A DNA stretch of 64,000 nt from Leptasterias polaris (GCA_037783415.1 JAZGTN010000214.1:1798001-1862000); one strand, 5' to 3'; shown: positions 24,901 to 39,900, numbered from the stretch's first letter. The notes: generated from the letters alone by a model not told the origin. Numbers and translations: made by a program.

Positions 24901-27900
24901 ATGCAGAGTGAACAGCCCTCTTTTTTCGAGCGAGGTCACACTCTAAAAAGGCGCCCTCACTGAGGCCAAAGGAGGCAGATCATTGGATGATAGGTGTTCT
25001 TTGTGCCTAAAAACGTGCGCGTACCTTGGCATCCCTGTAGCGTTTGCGTTATGCAAGGGGTCTACTCTTTCTTCTTCTTTTCAAATAGAAACAGGTAGAA
25101 AACTAAACCTTTTCCTTATTGTCCTCTATGCCTTCAGCGTTCGCATCTTGCCTTCCCGCACACATGGAGTGTCGAAGTGGAGAGTGTTTACCGTCAGAGT
25201 ATGAGTGTAATCACTATGCACAATGTTGGGATGCATCGGACGAAATCAATTGCAGTTACGTACACACCTTTGTTTTCTAAACCTATCTAAATGTAACTAA
25301 GTTTAACAGCTACTTGAGCAAAAAAAAATCCCAAATTGATCATTAATCTGGTTTTTACTCTTTTACATACTAAATTAAGAAGCGATAAAATCGCAAAAAA
25401 AGAAAAGAAAAGTAAAACAGATAAATTTGTGTTTTCATGAAGAAGCACGCGCCATTGTTTTACAAAACTACTTTGTGCTTCTTCGTGAAAAAGGAGGTCA
25501 GCCTACGTGTGCCCAAACAAGAACAGAACTACTTCAAGAAAATGTTCTTTGCCCAATTCAAGTAGAGTACACGCCATGTATTACAATGGTCAATGAAAAT
25601 TGAGTGCTATTTCATGGAAACAAAATTTCTTGTGCAAAGTTGCCATGGATAATTGTAAATTCTAAAGGAATGCTCTCGTAGCTTTAAAACTTCATGAAAT
25701 TGTTGGCCTTGATGAATAATAAATAGACAAAGCCAACAAGAAAACTCAAATAGTTTTACACTTTGAGTGGTACTTTTTTGTGTCGCTGATGATATAAATA
25801 CGAGTGAATGTTTTGCGAATTTGAAAGTTGCACAAAATTTTGACAATATCACTGAGCATTAGCAATGTCAACTGTTTAAAGAAAAAATTCATTTGATTTT
25901 TTCTTAGGTAGAAAGAGTTTAAAGCTGTTTCTTCTATACATCAAACAGTTTCTTAGAATGTATTTAACTGTATAACTAAGACCCACAAGTCTTTGTTTTA
26001 TCAACAAGCAATTTAAGTAATTTAATAGATTAAACAAAAAATCCATTTATTTGAGATTCTAACTGATACACTTTGATTGTTGGTACAGCTCATACAGACT
26101 GTGCTGGAGACCATTTCAGATGTCATAGCGGTCAGTGTATACGAACAAGCTGGGTGTGTGACGGGATATTAGACTGTTCTGACCGATCAGATGAAGAACA
26201 ATGTGGTAAGTGAACCAGGCCTGGAATTACAAATTTTTTAGGGCAAGGCCACTTTGACCTTGGAGCAGGCCAAATTTTGAAGGGCACCAAGGCCAGTAGG
26301 TAGGGCACCAAGGCCAAAAATGTAAAAATAGAAAAGGCACGAGGCCCTGTTGTGACCCAAAGTAAAACCATAGTGCATGCCTTTTCTTATTATTGATTAA
26401 AACTATACTATCTTTATTGAAAGACAATTTGTGACAATTTGAAAATTGGCCAGAGGTTCCCCTAAGGGTGGTAAACCCAATGAAACAGTTTGCATGAATA
26501 AGATATTGATAAATCATATCTTATTCATAAACAAACTGTAAAAGTATAATTCTACCTCCATGCTACAGCCAGCACATGTCAATGCACTTTCTAGGTTTAA
26601 TAGAACCATGATAGAACAAAATACCCACTCCTAAAAGTAAAATCCAGGCCATAAAACCACAAAGACACCACACAAGTGGCTTGTCTTTTGAGTGAAGCAA
26701 GAGTATTACAAACTAAAACAATGTATAACAATCTGCAGAGGATTAAGATAAGACATAATTGGATCACAATAGGAGTGTCAATCATTCTCCCAGGAGTGTC
26801 TGGAGAGTGTCTGAGGTAAAGAAAAGGACATACAGTTTTGTTTTTTTCCCTGTCGGCTTCGTTTGGGTAGAAAAGTTTGGGTTTTTAAAATCATTGTCAA
26901 CTGGGTAAAACAAGTTTTTAGTGAAATTGCCGGCAGCCTGCGCTTCTGGACAACACTGAAAACAGTTGATTTTTTATTAAAAAGGGCACGACGGCCAACG
27001 GGGAAGAAGGGCCGGCAATTATGGCCGTGAAAAGGGTAATTTTATGAAGGGCACCACGGCCAGTTACAAGGGCATCGACGGCACTGGCCGTCATGGCCGT
27101 CGTGTAATTCGAGGCCTAGTGAACCAATGATGCAGGCTACCAATGATACACATCTTGTCCCCAGTTCGCGGTAGTTAGCAACATTCTTGAAAATGAAATG
27201 CGTGTCTTTTGAGCTAATGTGGATCTCAAAAGAACCAGTGATGTAATGACTCTATTTTTATCCTGACCCCATCAGAATTAGGATTGTAAATGTGTCTGAT
27301 TGAGTATCATGAAACCAATGGCTTTGAAGATTGAATTTAAAACAACTTTTTATAAATGTTATTACCTTTATCGCACAAACATCAAAATACAATGTAGTGC
27401 AAAAGGGAACCCCTGAACAGGCACGCAGGCCCACTAAATGGGGACCCTTGATCACACAAAACAAAAACATTAGTAGAAAACATGGAAATATGTGTACAGT
27501 AAAAAAGGTTAAAAAGCACAATAAAAAATAAACATATATATGTAAATAAATAGACAATAAATAATTCAATAACGGCTACGTATTGCACATGGTAAAGATG
27601 GTAAAGATAAAAAATAAAATTAAAAATACCCTACCCCAAATTACAAGTCACTAGTGAAGGTAGTGGTTACGGAGGCCAGATTTAAATTGAGAAATTGCTT
27701 GACTAATGTGCTCATCATACTTACTGTAATTTCTTGCGTATAAGACGCGGGGCGTACAAGGCGCAGGGCCGTGAAATTACCCCAAAAAATTCAAGCGTCA
27801 ACAGACAAGGCGCACCGCCGCACAAGGCGCATGATCTTACATGCACCTTTGACTGCAAACAGCCGACCGTATCGGTACATCGCCAAAAAGGGGTCATTTT

Positions 27901-30900
27901 GTTACCCTAAAAGTACCACGCTAATCAATATGTGAATAAATAGAAATCACATGTGCTTGAAACATGTAGAAACATGTACAAAAATTCATTTTAAACTGAA
28001 ACCAACCTACCGTTCAGCGGCGTTTTCAGGAGATTCTTTCTCCCGTGTGTCACAAGGGGTTGAAGGGAGTTTACAGGTGACCAATAGAGGGCGCTACCAC
28101 AGGGCTGAAGGGAGTTTGTTCAACAGAGGGCGCTACCATACGGGAAAAATCTCCTGCCATTCCGATGGTGACGTGACATTTATAATTAATGAGAAGTTCC
28201 TTTTCTTTATTTTATACCACAAACATTTATTCAAAGACGTCGTTTCTCTGGTTTGTTTTCTCCACAGTTATTTTATATCTTACTTTTAAGCTAAAATAAA
28301 CGAAACAGACACTTATTGAAAGACTTCGTTTCTCTCGTTGGAAAAAAGGTCACTTCCCCGTGATTTATAATTGTTTTTTCGTTTATAAAATACAATCAAT
28401 TAAAAAGTAACGATTACAGTTTATTTTTATAAAGTTGATTAAAGTAAACCATGGACATGGTCGCACCTTTCACACAATACAGGTTGGGTGAATGCGTGAA
28501 TCACCGTTCACACAATAGAGGTTGGGTGAATGCTTCCGCAATCGTTCTGATTAATCTGAATGCAGTATTTTCGGTACGAAATCGCGGCCACAAAAGAAGT
28601 GATGAACACGTTGCTGCATTGTTGGAATGAATTCACGGTCGTTATGTATAGGGACACGTGGCCACAAAGGCGGCTCAATACATCGCGTCATTGTCGGAAT
28701 GAAAATCTGGCGACATTGTCTGGAGAGTTGAGCACTGATAATGTACTACGTCAACAGTGCGTGGTGAGTTGATGGTTGGCGACCGCATTATTAACCTGAC
28801 CGCAGCTACATTAAATAGGGCCTAGATTATTTGCACGTCGGCCGCGGTCATTTTGATCTCAAGCGACATCATACAAGGCGCACCGGAATACAAGGCGCAG
28901 TGATGATTTTGTGGTCTAAAACTTCAGATAAGACGCGTCTTATACGCAAGAAATTACGGTATTTGTTTCATTGTACACCAGACGGCGCAAGTGCCAATAA
29001 CAGGATGGCGATTAGGAAATGAGAAGAAATGTTTTGTCAAGTTCCACTCAGAATGATCAGTTTTTGTCTCAAGGAATGCCTTTGATCGATGAAGTTAGTC
29101 CCTGTTTTTTGTGTGTGAATTGTTGACCTACATAACATAATAAATGTCATATTCTGCTTGATATATTCATGGTTTGTGAAGGTACCATCAGGCTATGGTG
29201 CATTAACAACTCAATAAAAAAATGGCTTCTGACTGGCATCCCCGAGCAAAGATGTTGACAAAAAAGGGAGACAGCCAACAGAGGGCTAGATAGCTCAGTT
29301 GACAGAGCGCCAGCACGTTAATCCGGAGACTGTAGGTTCAAGTCCCGCTTTGGTCAACTTTTCATTGTTTATCCAAAATTATTTTTAGTAAATTTTTTTT
29401 TTTTTTTACCCAGTCAGTTTCTCTTGTTATTTGTTACTTGACATTTGAAATCAAGTCGCATCCCCTAAAGGTGATCCCTGGATATACAGCAGTTACATAG
29501 CATCTGATTGAAATCCCTGAACAAAGATATTGACAACATAGGGAGACCGCGAAATATAGGGTCGCAACTTCCAAGTCCTGCTCAAGTAAATTTGTTGGGG
29601 GTCAACCCCAAAACTTAACAAATTAACATGATTGTTCAACAAATATTGCCCATCATACTTTTAAGTTGTTTTGACTCCTTTGATCATAGCTGGTACATTC
29701 TCCTGTCCTCCTGGGCAATGGCCTTGTTCTAAAAGCTTGAGGAAGTGTGTAGATGTAGACAAACTCTGTGATGGTCACAACGATTGCCCAGATGCGGAAG
29801 ATGAAGAACTGCCCTGCAGTAAGTTCAACTATGAAAATACTCTCATACAAGCTCATAGTTTTTAACATTTCGCCTTTGCAGGTGTGTTTTTAATGATTTC
29901 AAAATTTCCTGAGCCTTCAAAATGTCTTGAAAGAAGTAGAGCAGTGGCGTGTCGTGGCCAAGGGGTGAAGCGCACCGGACTCAAGCTCTGGTGTTTCTGA
30001 TCAGCAGAGTGTGGGTTCGAGTCCCGGTCATGACACTTGTGTCCTTAAGCAAGGCGCTTTACCATTATTGCTTCATCCTTTGGACGGGATGTAAAGCCGA
30101 TGGTCCCATGAGTTGTGTAATGCATGTAAAAGAACCCAGTACACTTGTCGTAAAAGAGAAGGGGTTCTAACAATGTTTTATAATATCAACAGCTCTCCAG
30201 TGCTCTTTACCAAGAAAGTTTTTATGGTCATTAAATGTGGAGTAATTACCAAAAGTATACACTGCTTTTAAATCTGATTTTGGATTGTTTGGGGCCTTTA
30301 GGAAAATTAGCAAACTTGTTACTAAATAGCCTGAAAAGTCTATTCAAACCTACACCATATTATGTCATCCCTTGTACTCAAACATCATGCCTGAATTTGG
30401 GTGATGATTAGACAGAAAGGATGTTCCGTCAAAGCATAACACATTACAAAACCATCATGGCCTCTCTGTTGTAGTGCAGTACTTACTTTTCTATTTTCCT
30501 GTAGATTCTCGTTCATGTGGCTACCTGAGCTGTGAATATCAATGTCACTCTGCTCCAAATGGTGGCACTTGTTACTGTAATCCTGGTTTTGTCATCTCTG
30601 CTAACAACAGAACCTGCGAGGGTGAGTTTGCAATTCATGGTCTTATAACCCTAGTCCTCTGTGCTGTGAACATATACCAAGTCTTAGTCCGCAAATGTCT
30701 GGCACTGGGAGGGAAATTTTGGTCCAGCTGAGCACCAGACTCAAGCTCTGGGCTGAATTTCATGGCTCTGCTCACCGCCGAATTCTGGGCTTGTGGTCAC
30801 CACTCTTTGCTGACAACTTCTGCTAACTGCTTTGTACCAGACATTCCTTAGTACTTCAGTGTATAGGATGTATATATAGAACAGTTGGATCAACATGAAA

Positions 30901-33900
30901 AAAAATTGAAATTTTTGATGGTTGGGTTGGTGAGAACAATTTCGAAAAGAGATTGAAATCTTTGAATCCTGACTATTGCGTATTCCCCCTAATTAAATCT
31001 AACAATTTTCTGTCTATTTTTCATGTCTAACCGTAACTTGGTGTAGATTTTGATGAGTGTAACCATTGGGGTTACTGTGCGCATGGATGTCAGAACGAAG
31101 CAAGTACATATGAGTGTTCATGCGAAGACGGTTACATCTTAGAGGGAGATGGAATGTGTAGATCAACAGGTATGTACCCAAGAATCAGCCTTCAAAACAT
31201 TAAAGGCAAAGTATACCTTTGGTTTTTGGAAGCGTTCGATTCTTTCAATCCTGTTTAAAAGTTGACATATACAATAAAACGTGTTTTTGAGATATCGCCG
31301 AAAATCCTGAGCGAACGTGTCCATGCAGGAAGAATAATCCCTAATAGGAATACACAATCTGAGAAGCGTTTCTGACAAACATTTCTTATATTCAAATTTG
31401 GGGGCATAAAAACTGATATATTTTTACATAACCATAACCATATAAATGCTTTATACTATCGAACGCTGCTGTAGGCTTCTAACCAATAGGTTTTTATTGC
31501 CATTAATTTCAAGAGTGATTACCAAACGCATACATACCCTTTAACTAAAGTTTTAATACTAAATAATAACAACTTGAGTATCGCTGAAATTTTGCCCTAT
31601 TGTTTGCAGTCTCTCTATTTTGTCAAAATCTTTGATCAGTTTGCCAACAAAACTTAAAACATGAATGAGGCAAGTGAAAAATATGCACTTGAAAGATGTA
31701 AATACTTTACCAGCAGCTGAATATTGTTGATGAATATTCATAAATACCCCAGTTGGAAGTTTAGGTGGTCCTATTGGTTGAAAGGTGGGTCACATGATCG
31801 TTAAGACCAGCTTTTAAACGGCTGATAAAGACATAACTGGAGCTGTGAATGCACGTTTGGTACTCATAGCCATACCTTTGTTGGCGGGATAACTTATGCA
31901 GGCGCTAATTTACGCGTAACACAATCAGTTCCAACCGGTACTCATTGTAAATTAATCTATTAGCATGCACGCTTATGCACAGCAGGTGAGCCTCGCATTC
32001 AATTTGACTCTTCGTGAAACGGAGCTTGAAGACAGAACAGGAATTTTTACAGATTTTCCTAAATTGTCACACTTGTCAACAATAAAGAGCATCTATGAAT
32101 GGGAATAAAAGAGTAGTGACTCAGTCATAAACGGCTGTTTAAAACATTGCAGGGTCGTGGCCGTGCGATAAAGGACCTCGCCTTTGGCTGTGTCTTTTAT
32201 TGCAAGGCCACGACCCTGCAAGGTTTTAAACTTAGAATAATTGAGGTCAAATCAGACCATGATCATAGAGATTAAAATAAAACAAAACGAATCCCCCCCC
32301 TTTAGATCCACAGCAATTGTGAAAGAAAGTTGGAAGAAGCAAATTTACATATTTCAACTTGATAGCCAGCAAACTGTGTGTATTTATCAGAACCAGATGT
32401 TAAGATAAAGTAAAAGAAACCTCTTTGAGAGAAATGCGGTTGAATTTCTTTGTATTTTTCTTGCCTTCTTCATCAAAATACTGAACTGTATCAACCAAGG
32501 ACTTAATAGAGATCATGGTTTCCTGTCCCACTACCAGGAATAGATGCTCCATATAACCTACTCCATCCATTGTTAATTAATTCATTCACCCATAACTTTC
32601 TTGTACATATACCACATGTATTTGACTTGTCCCCTTCATTGCATCTGATGAAGTAGTTGTTGCTACCAAAGCTCATGCAGTTTTTTGTGTAATTAGTTAG
32701 TCAGTAAGTGCTACCACGATCGTCATTGTTTTTTCCAAAACAATAAAAGACATTGATTTTACTCTCATGAATTGTAGCCTCTGATGTTCCCTACCTCTTG
32801 GTCACGTCTGGACAAACAATAATACGATCTGACCTGAATGGTCAGCAACCATTAACCATCGCTACTGTACCTGATTCAATCACCCCTGAAAACCTGGACT
32901 TCCACTTTAACTTGAGAAAGATTTTCTGGACTGCTAAAACAGGGGTAAGTTCTATGCCGAAATATTTGGTCTGGTTTAAAAAGTTAAAGCTATACATGCA
33001 AATACCTGCTCCCTTCCTCAACCAGGAACTGTGGTGTGTTACGGCCGATTTAGTGCTGCTTAACGGGAAGCATATTTTTGTGCTTACTATAGCAGATAAA
33101 TTTGGTTAAGCGTTAGCGTATTTTACAGGTTAGCAAGAAAATAAGGCAGCCATGCATTGTTACGCCATTCATTTTCACGCAGTAAGCACCAAAAGGTTAG
33201 CATGCCTTTTCGTGTACTTACTGTTAGCAGCGCTATGAAATGGAACTCGCACTAAGCACATAATCGGCTGTTAAGCAGCTCTATGACATTGGGCCCTGGT
33301 GGTTAAGTCATCTGGGTGTGGGTTCGAATCCTGGACAGGACACTTGTGTCTTTGAGTAAGATGCTTTTCTTGATTTACTGTTCTTCACTCGGGGGGTAAA
33401 ATGGGTACCTGTCAGGCATGTGAGACTTTCGCGTTTACGCGAAAATCCGCGTTTTTTATTTTCCCATTCCGCATTTTTCTTACGGGCTCCGCGTTTTTTT
33501 CCCGTCTTCGCCGTGAATGGTCGGTCCGCGTTTTTTCATTTTTTTTCATCAAGCAGCAAGTAATTTTACTGCCCAACACTCACACAGAGAAGGGGAACCT
33601 GGCATCGAGAAGCAATTTGCGATCTGATTTTGACACGTGAGTCGGGGGCTAGATCCGGTAAAATGCTCCGCGTTAGTCTTTGACTAAAGCCGTTGTTGTT
33701 AATTTTATGATAAGCGCGATGTCCTATTTTACCCATGTCGTCATCCCGTTCCACCAAGAGAGGGCGCTTTACTAAAAACTGTATTAAAAAGCCAACACCT
33801 TGAGCCAAGACTAGGCGCACACGGTCTTCCACGTGTGTGGACAATGAAACTAAATAATGGCTAATGCGTCGCGCTTGTGGAACACCTGTCTAAGGAATGC

Positions 33901-36900
33901 CACAAAAACATCTTGAAAATGAGGACGAACAACACATTGTTACCAGGTAACAATTGTGGCCTATGTTTCTGTTAATGTTTTGTCTACGCTGCAGTACAAA
34001 GCCTGTTATTCAGACTGTAGCGCTGGCCCAAAATCCGGACACAGACTTCGCTTGCTAACTAAAAACAAGTTTTCCTTGTTTTTTTCCATCACCCGCTCAC
34101 ATGCCTGACCTGTGAGGGCAGAGATGGATCATGTGATTGAATTAGGTTGGTGTGCTACATATTTGATAGCAAGGTAGCTGAGATGGTTTAAGGAATGAAA
34201 TAAATGACCCAGTGACCGTGGGTAATAATGTTGGAAGCGCAATGATCGTTTCTGTGGAATTGCTCAATATTAGAGCCATTCTTTTTATATTATAACCCCC
34301 CGAACAAAGATATTGACAAATTAGGGAGACAAATTAGGGATAGCTCAGTTGGTAGAGCGCCGGCATGTTAATCCGGCGGTTGTTGGTTCAAATCCCGCTC
34401 TAGTCAATTTTTCTTTGTTCAACCGAAAATCTTTTTATATTATAACCAAGCCAAGTACTTTGAGGGCTCCACGCATTAAAGCAAAACCTGTACACCTTTT
34501 TACAACATACAATCCATGTTTTATTTTGTTTAAATAAATAAAATACTTTAAAAAACCATTATGTTCCTTTTAAAGGTTTACTCGTCGAATTTCTTGGGAG
34601 GAAATCCAAGTGAGCCGGAGGTGTTAATTGCATTACCAGATCGTGTCAAAGTCACGGCACTCGCTGTTGACTGGATTGGGGGCAAACTTTATATGGCAGA
34701 GAGTAAAACAGAAAGAATTTTGGTGTCGGAGCTAGACGGTACCAACTCAGCGTCTGTTATCAGCTTCGACATTCACACAGTTTCAGCATTGGCTGTGGAC
34801 CCTGTTAATGGGTAAACATATTGTATAGCTTTCATTAATGTTTTTATAACAGTGTATATGTTTTTATTAGAGTTTATTTTATAACCTTTCCTTGTATTTT
34901 TGGTATCTGTCTGTTTGTTCTAACGCCATGCCCCAAATTTCAACATTTGTGATGCAAGGCCACTTTGGCCTTGGAGCAAGCCAAATTTTGGAGGGCACCA
35001 AGGCCAGTAGATTGGGCACCAAGGACAAAAATGCAATTTAAAAAAAGGCATGAAGGCCATTAATAAACTATTAGTTGTAAATCAAAATAACACCATAATG
35101 CATTAGTTACCCTGAAAGTTTTTTACACAAAATGAAAAATATATAAATTTGAAAATTAGCCAGAGGTTCCCCTATGGGTGGTTAACCCGATGAAATAATA
35201 TGCATGGATAAAATATTGATAAATCACATCTTATTCATAAACAAACCGTAAAACTGTAAGCCACCAGATGTCAACACACTTTCCAGGTTAAAAAGAACAC
35301 AACACCCACTCCTATGAGTCACAAAACCAAGTCACAAAACCACAAAGACACCGCGCACGCGGCTTGTCTTTTGAGTGAAGCACGAGTATTACAAACTAAA
35401 ACAATTGTATAACAAACTGTAGAGGATTCAGATAAGAGTAATTGGGTCTCAATAGGAGTGTCAATCATTCTCCCAGGTGAGGCCTGGATAGTGTCTGGGG
35501 CTAACATTAAATAAAGAAAAGGATCTCCAACTGTCGGCTTTGCCGTGAAATTTGAGGCCTGTAATGCCTTCCTTTTTTTTACGCAGATTGCTCTTTTAGA
35601 TAGTAATTTAGTTCGCTTTTGGGCAATCCCTAGGCTGCTGTTTATTTGTACATGTAGCTCTCTGTTTTTCATAATTGGTCTGACTGTTTTTTCTGTGTCT
35701 TCTGTTTATTGTATTGTTTTGTTTTTTGAAGCCTGAATGAATAAATATATAAATTCAAAGAATTTGGGGGTCAAATTTTGTGCACGTGACGAATCTCCAG
35801 ACATTTGATTGAATTCATAGATTGACCTTTAAAGGCAGGGTGTTTCTTTGGTGGTGAAGACTCCTGAAATTAATGATTTGGTAAAAAGCACTGAACCTGT
35901 TGTTGAAACATTTTGAGAAACTATTCCCTTCTAAGGAATGTGTTTTTACAGAAAGGGATTCAAAAAGTTTCAGAAGGCCCAGCCCTAGAAACATACAGAA
36001 TAGCGATGTACACAAATGATGATGACATGAGGGCAACTAGAGAGAACAGCAGAGTTATTGTCGTGGGGAAAATGAAAAATGAGTCTATAAAGTAAAGCAT
36101 GCAAGTATGAGAAGTTAGTCTGCAGAAGGACACTAGAAAACTACTCAACAAAAGGACCAAACAATACTATGCAGGTCAGGGACAACAAAAGTTAACTGAA
36201 TCACTGTTTAAGTTTGTGCTGTTTAATCTCATGGGAAGTCAATTTCACAATTATTTAAACACTTGTTAAGCAAGGATCACTTGTTGCCGCTTTTGTTCAA
36301 GCTGGTCTTTATTGACTCTCCTCTATCCCAAGGTACATGTTTTTCGGCAGTGGTGCAAGATATTGGTGGCATGATGAACAGTATTTAAAACTTGAACGGT
36401 CTTTTATGGACGGCAGCCATCGAAGTGTGCTTGCAACTGAGAAGGTTTATTCCATCTCTGGGATCGCTCTGGACATTCCCACGCAAAGAATCTATTGGAT
36501 TGACGAAAGCTTTGACTTCCTGAATACTGTTACCTATGATGGACATCATCGGTGAGTTGTTTAATTAGTGTCGGGGAGTGGGGAGGGGGGGGGGTTGTGA
36601 TTTGGGGATGGGGGCTTTGGGTATAGTGTTGGGTAAGTAGGGTTCTCAAAGCTCATATCTTTTCTCAAGTAGAGGAAGGTGACAAAATAATGAAAACAAA
36701 GAATTAGCAGTGGCACTTTGGAGGAAGTGAAATGATGACAATTGACCCAATTCACCTGGACCCAATTTCATGGCTCTGCTTACCGTAAGCAAAGAATCGC
36801 CGCTTAAGGAAGCAGGGAATTCAGCGCTTACGCCGTCATTCAAATTTCACAGGGAAATTTTTAGTGCGCGAGCGTACTCCTTGTTTACACAGCTAGCGCA

Positions 36901-39900
36901 GAAATTTGGCGCTTGCCTTGTAGAAGTCGTGCAGTTTCAATACTATAGTTTCAATACTTATAAATAATGACATTGGTATTTTGAGTAATTATTTTAGCAG
37001 ATGGTATATAGACAAATTGGTACAAGCAACTGATGCACGCCGCGCAGCCATTGCTGGGTCGCTGGCAATGCAAGATTTTGTACTCAAAGACAGTCAAGAG
37101 AAGTAAGTTTCTTGCTCAACGATTTGCGCAATTTGTTAGACAGAACAGCATGACTTAATGGTGTAGAACACTGTCCATAGACATTTGCCACTAAATCAAC
37201 AGAAACTGATTCCTGAAAACGGCGCAGACAATAGGTGACTTTAATGGAAACTGCATGGTCAGGTTTAAAATCTAAACATTAGCAAGGTTTTTTGTGGTCA
37301 GATTTTCGGTACGCACTTTCTGTTTAGTTGTTCTGCATCATTATGTCCTGCTGTCCTGTCAGGGAAATTGTGTCAAATTCTTGAGAAAGACACCTAATTC
37401 ATATAAAACATTATAAAAGACGATGGTTTTCCCATCTCTTTGTGTACTACAAACCCTTTCGCTGTGTGGTGTGCATCACTTGCGGCATAGCGAGCATTAC
37501 TTTCGGCATAGCCTGCATTACTTGCGTGTGTGGATTGGTCTATATGCATTACATCATTTTACTTTGTTTTTCCAACCCAACTTAAAGTTACACCATTCTG
37601 CAAGGGTTTCAGGCGATTCCTTCACCCCAGTCTTTAGCAGTCTTTGAGCGATTTGCCTTTATCGCGGATCATACCAGAGATGCTGTCCTACGCGCTAATC
37701 GTTACGACTGGTCCTCTGATGAAACGATCAGGCTGCCTGTTACTGATGTGGAACCCAAAGGAGTGGCTGTTTACCACTCATCACAACAACCATCAGGTAA
37801 CGACAAGACTTAAAGGAGCTGTGTTGTCACGATCAAAGCAGGCCTTAATTTTGTCGCTGTATAATGAATGATTAGCTCTCACACAGTTACTGCACATGCA
37901 TGCCCTTCCTTCAGATCATATCTATGGAGAGCGCGCACATGCAGTAATAATAGTCGCTTCTTATATAGCGCTCATATCCATCATCCAGTGACGCTCAAGG
38001 TGCTTCAAAAGTCAGTATTTTCCTGCAAGGTATGTGGAGCTATGAAGTATGAGACCTATTCCTTTACATAGCACCATGTAATGGTTTACAAGGTGCTGTG
38101 GCACAATTTTCAGCCATATATCAAAACAGGAACACCGGGGCGAACCCTTTCTCTTTTTGATAAGTGCACTGGGTTCTTTTACACGCATTATACACAACAC
38201 ACGGGACCAACGACTCTACTTTCCATCTGACTGGGTGATAGTTTGTAATTCCATGTCCAGGACTGCTTTAGTCATGACGACACAGCCCCTTTAAATCACC
38301 GGTGTCCAACAGCATAGAGCTGCTTAAACTTTTTCTGCTCGGTAAAACTAACCAGTAGGTTACCAGACACAGATGGTACAATCGCTTCTCAGATTCAAAA
38401 GTTTTTGTTGATTTTTAATCAACGGGGCATTTCAGATGAAACAATTTTGCAGGATGCTTAATTACTACCATTATCATCTTTATAACAGGTAAGATTTTGT
38501 ATATTTGGTTTGCGGTAACACCATGTGTATATCTACTTGCTAGGTAGATTTTGTTCTTTGAGAACTTGTCTTGCTATTTATTCTACTGCCGCGGAGTAGA
38601 TTATTCGGAATTTGGGAGACTTTGGGAGACTTCTCAGTTCTGAAAAGAACTATCCTGCTTATTAACTACTACCTGGGCGGAAGGTAGGAAATCAGCCGGG
38701 ACTACTACTTTCGCTTTGTGGATCGAGGGGACTTCTTGTTATTAACACTTTGACTGCTGCAAATATTTACACGGTCCCTCCCCATGTTGCTGCAGATGTT
38801 TTACAAAACTACAAAAAAACTTCATTTTTTACACTGTCGCTCCCCACGATTCTGCAGGTTTTATTTTAAGAACTACAACAAAGATTTATAAACAAAAACA
38901 TTCAAATAAATGACACTGTTGCTTTACCCACCATGTTTTGTGTTTTCTATTACACCCCATATCTTTTTTTTGAGTGGAATACATCGTAGCAAGGGGTCTG
39001 GTGAAATGGAATTTTACACTGTTACTAAAGTGTTAGCAGAAGTTCACCGTCTGCAAATCACCATCATCATCGGACGATTCCTGTCGATCAAATTCACTTT
39101 CAACGTCACTGGCATTACTTTCAGAGTCTATATTATCAGAATGATCATTTCCATAGAACTCACTTGCTTCAGAGCAATATCTGCGAATATTTCATCAACA
39201 GCTCTGCTACACCCACTCACCACTTTACGCGTTCCTGGGCGCCGCCATTTTTAAATCCGAAAGTATAAACTTCCGGGTATTATACCACCGCTGGTGCCCG
39301 GGCCCAATGACTGAAACCATCGAAAACAACTCCATTGGTTCCCCTAACGTATGTCAATACATTTTATACATGAAAAGCATTTCAATCTACAGAGGGCAGC
39401 ACAATGTTGTACTACCAGCCCAAGTATACTTGGGCATAGTACCTACTGGGGGGTAAGTCTATCCCGAGTATACTCGGGATTAGCAGTCAAAGTGTTAAAT
39501 ACACTGCCGCAGAGCGAGTTCTTAATTGGTCTCTTTATCCACAAACCAAATATATTACATTGATACCTCAAATCCAATTCCTCAAATCCCATATAAGTAA
39601 GATTTTGGATAGATTTTTTGGGGTCATTACCAAAGTATGACCCTACCTTTGAACATGAATGTTTGTAGACTTTTTAATGAAGACATTTATTGTCATGACA
39701 GTACCAAACCCATGTGGGACGAATAACGGCGGATGTGAGCATCTCTGTCTTGTCTCCCATCGTTCAGACAATCATGGTCTGGGCTACAAGTGTAAGTGTC
39801 GAACTGCCTTCAGGTTGAATGAAGATGAAACAACGTGCTCAGGTAAGTCAACTCAAATCAAATCCGACAAAAGAAATCAAGTATGCTGCCACCTGAAACA

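Larger units (their letters stand above)
23899..25137. other. Intron 5
   Basis: It holds a reverse fragment of the tRNA-Asn-like SINE region (about 23995-24075), a forward copy (24255-24480) and a long G run (24746-24777). Bases 24490-24740 and 24840-25130 show nothing recognisable. Confidence 0.6.
26206..29689. other. Intron 7 (3.5 kb)
   Basis: It holds a 0.9 kb repeat element (26216-27121), a reverse retroposon 3' tail (27358-27590), a 1.2 kb mariner-type element (27724-28959) and a tRNA-Asn-like SINE (29221-29470). Bases 29470-29690 carry more sequence related to the SINE flanks. Confidence 0.65.
31170..32777. other. Intron 10
   Basis: A reverse MITE-A copy occupies 31200-31544, an inverted-repeat hairpin lies at 32141-32227, and a hammerhead-like repeat at 32638-32681. 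Bases 31560-32130 show nothing I can name. Confidence 0.6.
32945..34575. other. Intron 11
   Basis: Bases 33110-33296 carry the 'agctctatga' type repeat. A partial tRNA-Leu-like SINE lies at 33297-33400, an inverted-repeat-bounded element at 33412-34108, and a tRNA-Asn-like SINE at 34298-34420. Confidence 0.6.
37797..39701. other. Intron 14
   Basis: It holds a reverse tRNA-Leu-like SINE tail (37948-38232), a fragment of the 'agagctgctt' repeat near 38315-38380, a dispersed repeat near 38395-38500 and a piggyBac-like element (38746-39494). Confidence 0.6.

Noticed and set aside
37613..37796. Shorter version of exon 14 starting after tttcag at 37612
   Set aside because: It would enter in phase 0, which does not fit exon 13 (phase 2), and it loses the conserved YTILQG strand.
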